Origin: Phytoamicus setariae
GTDB lineage: Bacteria; Pseudomonadota; Alphaproteobacteria; Rhizobiales; Rhizobiaceae
Assembly (NCBI RefSeq): GCF_016722925.1
Contig: NZ_JAEQNC010000001.1
Coordinates: forward strand, 310,001-374,000
DNA length: 64,000 bases
Reading direction: 5' to 3'
The notes below the pieces were generated by a model that was not told where the DNA came from, made no database searches, and saw nothing but the letters and a program-made list of their open reading frames with translations. Of the stretch, positions 57,301-64,000 are shown one piece after another. A program made the position numbers and the translations under genes. How positions within the stretch are numbered: the first letter of the stretch is position 1; the number at the start of each line of letters is the position of its first letter.

Positions 57301-58239
57301 ATGAGCAACATCAAGATCGCTGAAATCGGCAGGCTGGATTTCAATCTGGCGATTACGTTCCTGGCCATCTGGCAGGAGCGCAGCGTTTCGCGCGCCGCGC
57401 TCAGGCTATCGCTGAGCCAGTCTGCGGTCAGCGCGGCGCTTGCCCGGCTTCGCGTTGCGACGAATGATCCGCTGTTTATCCGGACGCGTGGAGGCATGGA
57501 GCCGACGGCGCGGGCGATTTCGATGGCCGGGCAGATCCAGCACGGCGTCGAACTGTTGCGGCAGGCTCTGGTCGTCGAAGACAGGTTCGATCCCGCAACC
57601 AGCACCCGGCATTTTTCGCTCGGAATGTCCGATGATTTCGAGGTGGCGCTTGGCCCGGCCATTGCCGCGCGGTTGCTCGCACTGGCGCCGAATGTCTCGG
57701 TGGTTTTCCGCCAGGCCAATCGTCACATCGTCGAACAGATGCTGGAGGCGCGCGAGATCGACCTCGCCATCGCTTCAGGTGTTCCGGCACGCAGTTGGCT
57801 GGTCACCGAAGATCTTGGTCATTCCGGCTATGCGTCGTTGCTCAACAACAAGCTGTGCGGGTTGCCGTTGCCGTTATCGCTCGAGGACTTTCTCGGACTG
57901 CCGCATATCCTGATTTCGTTTCTCGGGCGCGAAGGTATCGTCGATTCCGGACTGAAGGCGATCGGGCGCAGTCGCACGATCCATACGGCGCTGACGCATT
58001 TTTCCTCGCTGCCTTCCTATCTCATGGAGATGCGGGTGATCGCCAGCGTGCCGTCGCATGCCGCGCGCGCACTTGCGGCCAATACGGCCCTCGACATTTC
58101 GCCCGTGCCGCTGGCGCTCGGTACCTATATGGTCTCGATGCTGCATCGCCGGGATGTCGCGGAGGATGCCGCGATCCACTGGATCAAGGGCATCATCAGG
58201 CAAGCTTTTGCAGTCTCGGTGCCCCAGCCGGAAACTTAG
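57301..58239 (+). CDS. LysR-family transcriptional regulator
   Basis: A 312-residue regulator. The start at 57301 (MSNIKIAEIGRLDFNLAITF) is preferred because upstream codons overlap the palindrome at 57204; starts at 57214 or 57217 would add 28-29 residues. The helix-turn-helix is at about 12-70 with SRAALRLSLSQSAVSAALAR, and the effector domain at about 100-310. It lies back to back with the MFS gene and may control it. Its 3' end overlaps the convergent GFA gene by four bases. Confidence 0.86.
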   Translation: MSNIKIAEIGRLDFNLAITFLAIWQERSVSRAALRLSLSQSAVSAALARLRVATNDPLFIRTRGGMEPTARAISMAGQIQHGVELLRQALVVEDRFDPATSTRHFSLGMSDDFEVALGPAIAARLLALAPNVSVVFRQANRHIVEQMLEAREIDLAIASGVPARSWLVTEDLGHSGYASLLNNKLCGLPLPLSLEDFLGLPHILISFLGREGIVDSGLKAIGRSRTIHTALTHFSSLPSYLMEMRVIASVPSHAARALAANTALDISPVPLALGTYMVSMLHRRDVAEDAAIHWIKGIIRQAFAVSVPQPET

Positions 58240-58694
58240 GCTGGAAGAGCCGCGTATTCCTGCATCAATCGAGGGAAATCCTCCATCGGCGGAAATTTGT
58301 CGTAGCTATACGCGGCAGAAGTCGCAGCCCAGGCGAGCTTCTCGCTCATATAGGTCTCGACGAAGGGCGGGAACTTGTCGGGATCGGCCAGCATCGAGGG
58401 GCGAACATTGACGAAAAAATCCATGCCGTCGGGCCGGGTGAACATCCAGCTCATGCAATAGGGGCAGAAATAGTGGCGTGCGGCGCCATGCAGGCCGCCA
58501 ATGACGGGCTCGCCTTCGGTGACCTCGAAGCCTTCGGTAGGGATAGCGGCGCTGAGCGAAAAGGCGCTGGAACTCATTTTCTGGCAACCGGTGCAATGGC
58601 ATGCCATCGTGATAATCGGTTTGGCGCCTATTCTGATCTTGACGCGACCACAGCGGCAGCTTCCGTTCATCGGCAGTATGTTGTCGGACATCAC
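58236..58694 (-). CDS. GFA-family protein (glutathione-dependent formaldehyde-activating enzyme-like)
   Basis: A 152-residue zinc-binding protein with GSCRCGRVKIRI, CHCTGCQKMSSSAF and YFCPYCMSWMF, the cysteine pattern of the GFA/CENP-V fold. Many such proteins have no proven activity, so the substrate (glutathione adducts or others) is not known. It is a single gene between the LysR and EamA genes. Confidence 0.88.
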   Translation of the reverse strand: MMSDNILPMNGSCRCGRVKIRIGAKPIITMACHCTGCQKMSSSAFSLSAAIPTEGFEVTEGEPVIGGLHGAARHYFCPYCMSWMFTRPDGMDFFVNVRPSMLADPDKFPPFVETYMSEKLAWAATSAAYSYDKFPPMEDFPRLMQEYAALPA

Positions 58695-58752
58695 CTGGCT
58701 CCTTCATCAGCAGGATCATCTAGAATTGCGCCTAGCGACGTGTCAACTCGGC

Positions 58753-59646
58753 TCAGATACTGATGAACGCCGTGCCAGCCACAGCCAGAGCTGCGCCGAT
58801 CCAGGCGAGCAGGGGCGGGGCCTTGCCGGTGCGTGCCCAGACCATCGGCAGGATCACCACCGGGGTCATCGACGACAGCGTCGAGACGATGCCGACATTG
58901 CCCTCGGCAAGCGCTGCCATAAGCAAGGACATGCCCAGCCCGGTTCCGAAAAATGCCGATCCGATGGCGAGCGCGAGACTTCTTCCCGAAAATCTGGACG
59001 CTACGCGCAAGGCTGGTAGCGGCACGGCCATCAGCGCGATGAAGAAAATCGCCGCAACGCCGGCGCGGACGGCCATGGCGCTGAAGGGTTCTGCGCCCGA
59101 CGCCATCGCCGGCCGGGCGAAAAGGCTGCCGAGCGCCTGCCCCAGTGCGGTGATGACGCCGAGTGCGACGCCTTTCCAGGGGATGCCATGATGGGCGATG
59201 GCTTCCGTCTTGCGATGCGGTCCCTTGCCCGGCAGTCCGACGGCCAGCAGTATGCCTGATATCACCAGCGCCACGCCCAGCCCCTGTCGCGCACTGATCG
59301 TTTCGCCCAGCGCCAAGTATCCGAGCAGAAGGGCAAACGGCGAGGTGAGCGAAAACAACAGCGCCGTGGTGCGCGGCCCTGCCGCATAGATCGCGGAAAA
59401 GTAAGTGGTGCTGGCAATGATGATGCCGAACAGGCTGGACAGCGCAAGAAAGCCGAGTTGCTCGAGCCCGATCGTGCGCCAGCCACCGACGACAAGCGAG
59501 GCGGTAGCCGTCATTGCAAACGCCGCGATCATCTGCCAGCGCGCCAGCCTGATTACATCGACGCGACCATTCAGTTCATTGATCAACATGCCGCTGAGCG
59601 CGATGCAAGCTGCAGCGGAGAGTGCGAAAATTTCGGACAGGAACAT
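58753..59646 (-). CDS. EamA-family (DMT) permease
   Basis: A 297-residue membrane protein with about ten helices, arranged as two five-helix EamA repeats (about 1-140 and 150-297). The segments ALLFSLTSPFALLLGYLALG and STLSSMTPVVILPMVWARTG are typical ends of each repeat. It is probably a metabolite exporter; the substrate is unknown. It is transcribed leftward, 58 bases upstream of the GFA gene. Confidence 0.86.
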   Translation of the reverse strand: MFLSEIFALSAAACIALSGMLINELNGRVDVIRLARWQMIAAFAMTATASLVVGGWRTIGLEQLGFLALSSLFGIIIASTTYFSAIYAAGPRTTALLFSLTSPFALLLGYLALGETISARQGLGVALVISGILLAVGLPGKGPHRKTEAIAHHGIPWKGVALGVITALGQALGSLFARPAMASGAEPFSAMAVRAGVAAIFFIALMAVPLPALRVASRFSGRSLALAIGSAFFGTGLGMSLLMAALAEGNVGIVSTLSSMTPVVILPMVWARTGKAPPLLAWIGAALAVAGTAFISI

Positions 59647-59778
59647 TGGGAATCTGCGCAGTATGAATGTTAGCGGTTGCTATGACAGAATATCCATGGC
59701 CGTGACAGCCCGCATTTTTCACCGGGTGAGAATCGGATAGTTGCTCTTGAAGCAAGCGGTGAGGGAGAGCGGCGGATC

Positions 59779-60582
59779 ATGCGGATCGTTTCGTTGAATG
59801 CTTGGGGCGGCAGGGTCTTTGCACCGCTGATGGCCTACCTGATCGATGTCGATGCGGATGTCATCTGCCTTCAGGAGGTCGTTCGCACCCCGGCATCGCG
59901 GGCCGACTGGTTGATGTATCGCGATCACAACATCGAACTGCCGCAGCGGGCCAATCTCTATGCGGAGATCTGCGCCGCGTTGCCCGAACACGATGCTTTC
60001 TTTGCGCCTGTAGCGCGCGGAGAACTTTTCGATGGCGCGCAGTCTGTGCCGTCAGAGTTCGGTCTTGCGACTTTCGTGCGCCGGTCGAAGGCCGTCATCG
60101 GACTGACAACAGACTTCATTCATGGCGCGTTTCTGCATGATGGATGGGGGCCACATCCGCGTGCCCGCAATGCCCAGGCTGTCCGTATCTTCGATTACAA
60201 AGGTGGCGCGCCGATCACCATCGTCCAGTTGCATGGGCTGCGTGACCCCGCCGGCAAGCACGATACGCCCGCGCGCCTGGCGCAGGCGGATGCGCTGGTG
60301 GGGCTTATCGGCAGGATCTGGTCGGGAAACGAGCGGCTGGTGGTTTGCGGCGACTTCAACGTGTTGCCTGATAGTGCCACCTTCGACAAGCTCGCCGAAC
60401 TTGGCCTTGCCGATCTGGTGGTCGGGCGCGGGTTCACCGACACCCGCACGTCGCTCTATAAAAAGCCGGGGCGGTATGCCGACTATATGCTGGTGACGCC
60501 GGATGTCCACGTCACCTGTTTTGAGCCGGTCGCGGCGCCGGAGGTTTCCGATCACCGCGCGCTGGTGCTGGACATCGCCTGA
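59779..60582 (+). CDS. Endonuclease/exonuclease/phosphatase-fold protein
   Basis: A 267-residue metal-dependent phosphoesterase fold. The start has GAGGGAGAG upstream. Motifs in order: MRIVSLNAWGGRVF, VICLQEVVRT (metal-binding Glu), VVCGDFNVLPDS and VSDHRALVLD (catalytic Asp-His). There is no signal peptide. The substrate may be a nucleic acid or a phospholipid. It abuts the convergent SMP-30 gene end to end. Confidence 0.85.
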   Translation: MRIVSLNAWGGRVFAPLMAYLIDVDADVICLQEVVRTPASRADWLMYRDHNIELPQRANLYAEICAALPEHDAFFAPVARGELFDGAQSVPSEFGLATFVRRSKAVIGLTTDFIHGAFLHDGWGPHPRARNAQAVRIFDYKGGAPITIVQLHGLRDPAGKHDTPARLAQADALVGLIGRIWSGNERLVVCGDFNVLPDSATFDKLAELGLADLVVGRGFTDTRTSLYKKPGRYADYMLVTPDVHVTCFEPVAAPEVSDHRALVLDIA

Positions 60583-61476
60583 TCAGAGACGGTAGGCCGA
60601 ATCGAATACGCCCCTGACAGTAATGCCAAGTTCATAGGTGTAGCCTGCCTCTGGATCGGCCTTGAGACCGGCTTCGTCGAGGCCTTCGCTCGCAGACGTA
60701 ACCAGCAGCCGATCTGCCTGCTTGCCGATGAAAGCGGGGCAGGTGGTCATGTTGGCCGGCAGCTTGTAGATCGCCGTTCTTTCGCCGTTGGGGGAATAAC
60801 GGTGGACTTCGCCCACGCCCCAATGTGCGTTCCAGATGGAGCCTTCGGCATCGCAGACCGAGCCGTCGATGCCGCCTTGCTGTCCGGCTTCGTCGACGAA
60901 GATCTGCGGCTCGCCAAGCGGCAGGCCAGTGGCCGGATCGAGCATTACCCTGAAATAGCGGTTTTCCATCGTATCGACGAAGTAGCCGACCGAACCATCC
61001 GGCGAAAAGCAGATGCCGTTGGGGATGGAGATTTTGGGAAACAGCTCGGTAACCTTGCCTTGCGCCACGTGATAGATCGTTCCGGCGCCCTTGCGGCCCT
61101 CTTGCCCCTTCTTCATCGTGCCGAACCAGAGCGCGCCGCAAGGATGCACCCGGCCGTCGTTAGAGCGCATGTCGGGTCGGTCCTGCTCGATCGGGGTCGC
61201 CAGCGCCAGCGCTCCGGACCGGAAATCGCGGATGTAGAGGCCGTGCTCCGAGACAACGAGTTGCTGGTCGCCATCGATCCGGGCGAACACACTCGACATG
61301 GCGGGCAGTGAATGGACTGTCTTTTTGTCCGTGCTGAGGCTGAGCTCGTGCAGTTCGGCCCCGAGAATATCGAACCAGTAGGCGGTGTCGGTGGCGGGGT
61401 CGTAGGTCGGGCCTTCGCCAAGCAGGATGTTGGAAGGGTCGAGGACCTTGCCGTTGAAGGGGATCGCAGCACTCAT
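60583..61476 (-). CDS. SMP-30/gluconolactonase-family sugar lactonase
   Basis: A 297-residue beta-propeller lactonase. The start at 61476 (MSAAIPFNGKVLDPSNILLG) lies two bases past the dgoA stop, so it is coupled to dgoA; a longer frame overlaps dgoA. Motifs: LGEGPTYDPATDTAYWFDIL (metal-binding Glu), RPDMRSNDGRVHPCGALWFG and SIPNGICFSPDGSVGYFVDT. By context it hydrolyses galactono- or a related aldonolactone. Confidence 0.88.
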   Translation of the reverse strand: MSAAIPFNGKVLDPSNILLGEGPTYDPATDTAYWFDILGAELHELSLSTDKKTVHSLPAMSSVFARIDGDQQLVVSEHGLYIRDFRSGALALATPIEQDRPDMRSNDGRVHPCGALWFGTMKKGQEGRKGAGTIYHVAQGKVTELFPKISIPNGICFSPDGSVGYFVDTMENRYFRVMLDPATGLPLGEPQIFVDEAGQQGGIDGSVCDAEGSIWNAHWGVGEVHRYSPNGERTAIYKLPANMTTCPAFIGKQADRLLVTSASEGLDEAGLKADPEAGYTYELGITVRGVFDSAYRL

Positions 61477-61477
61477 A

Positions 61478-62110
61478 TCAGGCTCCAAAGACTCTATCGT
61501 AGGCATCGATCGTGGCTTTGGCACGTGCTGCGATGTCGCGCGCGTCCATCCCGGTCTGGTACAGGCTTGAGCCGAGTCCGAATGCCTTGATGCCGACCTT
61601 GGCGTAGTCGCCGAAATTCTGGTCCGAGACGCCGCCGACCGCGGCGATCAGCAGGTCTGGCGGCAATACGGTGCGGATGGCCGTGATCCCGGAGGGGCCG
61701 AGCGCGCCAGCCGGGAAAAACTTGAGCCCGGTCGCTCCCGTGGCGGCAGCGGCAAGAGCCTCGGTTGGGGTGAAGATGCCAGGCAGCGTGACCATTTTCT
61801 TCGAGACCGCATGCGAAAGGACTGGCACGTCGACATTCGGACTGACGAACAGACGCCCGCCGACGTCATCGAGCCTGTCCACATCGGCTTTCGTCAATAT
61901 TGTGCCGGCGCCGATCAAGGCATCGGCTGGTGCCATTTTGACAGCGATTTCGATGGATTTGAACGGATCGGGCGAGTTGAGCGGGATCTCGATTGCGCGA
62001 AAGCCGGCGCCAAGCAAGGCTTCGATCGCCGCCGGCGTTTCTGCTGGCGTCAGACCGCGCAGGATCGCCACCAGAGGATACTTCATGTCGGGAAACGGTA
62101 TGCGGTTCAT
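61478..62110 (-). CDS. dgoA: 2-dehydro-3-deoxy-6-phosphogalactonate aldolase
   Basis: Splits 2-keto-3-deoxy-6-phosphogalactonate into pyruvate and glyceraldehyde-3-phosphate. The 210-residue protein is a class I KDPG-type aldolase with YPLVAILRGLTPAE, FRAIEIPLNSP and ATGLKFFPAGALGPSG, where Lys130 is the Schiff-base lysine. It is flanked by dgoK and the lactonase. Confidence 0.93.
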   Translation of the reverse strand: MNRIPFPDMKYPLVAILRGLTPAETPAAIEALLGAGFRAIEIPLNSPDPFKSIEIAVKMAPADALIGAGTILTKADVDRLDDVGGRLFVSPNVDVPVLSHAVSKKMVTLPGIFTPTEALAAAATGATGLKFFPAGALGPSGITAIRTVLPPDLLIAAVGGVSDQNFGDYAKVGIKAFGLGSSLYQTGMDARDIAARAKATIDAYDRVFGA

Positions 62111-62122
62111 GCTTGAATCTTC

Positions 62123-63052
62123 CTATGCGGGGTCCTGAAATTGCCAGATGGTGCGTGCCGACTGGGAGAGGCCCTGCCGGACCGCATCATCGGCGTCGAT
62201 AGTCGAGAACTTTCGCCCGAGGCTGTGCAGGGCTGCTTCGTAGAGACCGCGCAGCTTTCCGGATACGACGAGTATGACCGGAGTGTCCTTGGGCGCTGAA
62301 TGCATCGCACCTGCAAGTTCCAGCCCGATCATCGTGCCTGACAGCGTGGCTTCCGCCTCGATGTTGGAGAGCGAGAACAGCAGGCCGCGCGCCCGAACGG
62401 AAAACAGTCGGTTCGAAACGGAATGCGGCTCGCGGAAAGCCGAAAGCACGGCTTGGGTAAAGGCGGGGTCGGCGCCATCGAAACCGGGTGAATCCTTGAT
62501 GGCGTGGCTGAGGATCGTATGGCCTGAAATGGCCTGAAACAACTCGCCGGTCATGAATGTTGCAAAGCCCAGAACTTCGCCCCGAACGATGCGCACCCAT
62601 TTTGAATGCGTGCCCGGCATGGCGACCAGACAATCGCTGCTCTTCATGCTCTGGGCGCAGCCAAGAAGTTGCGTTTCCTCGCCGCGCATGACGTCCGCCG
62701 TATGCGGGTCGCGCTGCGCCAGCCCCGGCAGGATGCGGATCTCCCGGGATTGCCCTTCGATTGCGATCGAGTGGTCTGGGATCGCCGAAAGGCGTGATGG
62801 CACGTCGATGTAGCCGGCTTCCTGCCAGCCCTGCTTGGCGCCCGCCATGCCGCAGATCATGACTGGAATATCGGCAGGCGCATTCACGTTCGCGAGATGC
62901 TTTTCGAGGATTTCCGAAAATCCAGTTTCCCGTGCCGTGGTCATCCCCTCGCCGGAGCGGCTTTCCCCGAGAATCACATCATCCTCGCCCATCAGCCATA
63001 GCCGGAAACTCGATGTTCCCCAATCAACAGCGGCGAATTGCGGTTTGACCAT
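62123..63052 (-). CDS. dgoK: 2-dehydro-3-deoxygalactonokinase
   Basis: Phosphorylates 2-keto-3-deoxygalactonate. The start at 63052 shares one base with the SDR stop and gives 309 residues beginning MVKPQFAAVDWGTSSFRLWL, the DgoK signature; the long frame upstream is a shadow of the SDR gene. CLVAMPGTHSKWVRIVRGEV is also typical. Confidence 0.93.
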   Translation of the reverse strand: MVKPQFAAVDWGTSSFRLWLMGEDDVILGESRSGEGMTTARETGFSEILEKHLANVNAPADIPVMICGMAGAKQGWQEAGYIDVPSRLSAIPDHSIAIEGQSREIRILPGLAQRDPHTADVMRGEETQLLGCAQSMKSSDCLVAMPGTHSKWVRIVRGEVLGFATFMTGELFQAISGHTILSHAIKDSPGFDGADPAFTQAVLSAFREPHSVSNRLFSVRARGLLFSLSNIEAEATLSGTMIGLELAGAMHSAPKDTPVILVVSGKLRGLYEAALHSLGRKFSTIDADDAVRQGLSQSARTIWQFQDPA

Positions 63053-63819
63053 CAGAAATAGCCTCCATCGACAATAAGGGACTGGGCGCTCACGGCGCCG
63101 GATATGCTGGACGCGAGGAACAGGCAGGGGCCGACCATATCCTCGGCGGTCAGCGAGAATTTTAGACATTGACGCGCCTTGTGCGCTTCTGCCGCCTCGT
63201 CGGACACCCACAGTTGCTTCTGTCGTTCGGTCAGGACCATTCCGGGCAGGATCGCATTGACACGAATATTGTCCGGACCGAGTTTGCCGGCCAGTCCTTT
63301 GGTCAGGCCGATGATGCCCGCCTTGGCCGTGAGATAAGCCGGCATGTCTGGCAGGTTCATCATGAAGGCGACGGACGAAAAATTGATGACTGCACCGCTG
63401 CCGGAAAGCTTCAACCAGGGCAGGGCGGCTTGCGTGACGAAAAATGCCGGCCGGAGATTGATGCCGAGACTCATATCCCAATAGTCTGGTGTGACGGCCT
63501 CGATATCGCGCCGATCGTCCCAGGCCGCGTTGTTGACAACGGTTTTGATCCCACCGAGCCTTTCGGCAGCACGTTCCACGGCAGTCCGTGTGGCTGCGGC
63601 ATCCCTGAGGTCAACGACTTCCAGCACAGGCGTGTGCTTCGCCTCCGCACAGCCGGCAACGGTCGCTGCGCCCGCCTTGGCATCTATATCCAGTATGGCG
63701 ACCCGGCAGCCTTGTGCGGCAAAACCCTTGACCAACGCGGCGCCAATGCCGGAAGCTCCGCCCGTAATCAATACACCCGTATCGTTGAGATCGGGAAAAC
63801 ATGCCTGTCCTGAGCCCAT
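63052..63819 (-). CDS. SDR-family dehydrogenase (probable sugar dehydrogenase)
   Basis: A 255-residue short-chain dehydrogenase. The start at 63819 (MGSGQACFPDLNDTGVLITG) has GGGGGA upstream; a start at 63885 is possible. Motifs: TGGASGIG (about 19-26), VVNNAAWDD, and the catalytic Ser148/149, Tyr162 and Lys166 (YLTAK). In this operon it probably oxidises galactose or a related sugar to the lactone for the SMP-30 enzyme. The start overlap with dgoK suggests coupling. The enzyme that dehydrates galactonate is not visible in the window. Confidence 0.85.
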   Translation of the reverse strand: MGSGQACFPDLNDTGVLITGGASGIGAALVKGFAAQGCRVAILDIDAKAGAATVAGCAEAKHTPVLEVVDLRDAAATRTAVERAAERLGGIKTVVNNAAWDDRRDIEAVTPDYWDMSLGINLRPAFFVTQAALPWLKLSGSGAVINFSSVAFMMNLPDMPAYLTAKAGIIGLTKGLAGKLGPDNIRVNAILPGMVLTERQKQLWVSDEAAEAHKARQCLKFSLTAEDMVGPCLFLASSISGAVSAQSLIVDGGYF

Positions 63820-64000
63820 TCCGTAGAAATCCCCCACCGAGCCGCGCGAAAGCAGTTCCGTCGCTGTTGCTCCACATCGCGACATCGACGGTATATGACG
63901 GAAAAGTTGGCCAGAAAACCCCTTGGTGTAAAAATCATACTTATTACCCGTTTGCGGCACATACCGGAAAACTCATTCAACTCAAGATGTATTAATGTGA
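63820..64000. other. Right-edge intergenic sequence
   Basis: About 180 bases upstream of the SDR gene up to the window edge. It is AT-richer near the end (about 63930-64000) and is presumably the promoter of the leftward sugar operon. No gene is supported, and the sequence is cut by the edge. Confidence 0.4.

Noticed and set aside
63053-63481. N-terminal extension of DgoK by 143 residues
   Set aside because: The added part is antiphase to the SDR gene; the DgoK signature begins at the ATG at 63052.

Overview
The window is a GC-rich chromosomal segment that reads as a member of the Rhizobiaceae (Rhizobium, Agrobacterium or Sinorhizobium relatives). The evidence is a flagellar cluster with genes characteristic of that group (motB-motC-fliK/motD, rem, flaF-flbT, several short flagellins), an aceA - XRE regulator - potFGHI neighbourhood, a zwf-pgl-edd operon, and an interspersed palindromic repeat of the type common in rhizobia. 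I saw no rRNA, tRNA, CRISPR, phage or transposase genes by reading.

Flagellar region (1-22845, all on the + strand). Order: flgH (cut by the left edge), fliL, fliP, three flagellin genes each with its own leader and two with strong terminators, a FliH-like gene, motB, motC, fliK (motD), a lytic transglycosylase, the OmpR-type regulator rem, hook and filament genes flgE, flgK, flgL, the flagellin regulators flaF and flbT, flgD, export genes fliQ, flhA, fliR, then FliJ-like, FlgJ-like (rod-binding only), FlgN-like and an unnamed membrane-anchored protein. Many genes overlap by 4 bases. Two perfect CtrA-type boxes lie in front of rem and one in front of the third flagellin. A block of about 45-50 bases is conserved in front of all three flagellin genes.

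Middle region (22846-41851). A WecG/TagA glycosyltransferase, a proline-rich unknown protein, folD, a two-helix membrane protein, then a leftward Entner-Doudoroff operon zwf-pgl-edd followed by two paralogous GNAT acetyltransferases. Next come a leftward FAD oxidoreductase of the gamma-glutamylputrescine oxidase type and three leftward chemoreceptor genes. Two of the chemoreceptors share a nearly identical, indel-free 3' half of about 1.4 kb, which looks like recent gene conversion.

Right region (41852-64000). A glutamine synthetase family gene (PuuA-like), a LysR regulator, a cupin, several small genes, isocitrate lyase aceA with a divergent XRE/ScfR-type regulator, and a putrescine/spermidine ABC transporter (potFGHI). 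Then an unknown P-loop protein, acetoacetyl-CoA synthetase, a YbfB-type MFS transporter divergent from a LysR gene, a GFA-family protein, an EamA permease and an endonuclease/phosphatase-fold protein. The edge holds a leftward sugar operon (SDR dehydrogenase, dgoK, dgoA, SMP-30 lactonase) that fits a DeLey-Doudoroff galactose/galactonate route.

Themes: motility and its cell-cycle control on the left; sugar (Entner-Doudoroff), C2/fatty-acid (aceA, acetoacetyl-CoA synthetase) and polyamine (GS-like, FAD oxidase, pot transporter) metabolism on the right, with chemoreceptors placed among the polyamine genes.
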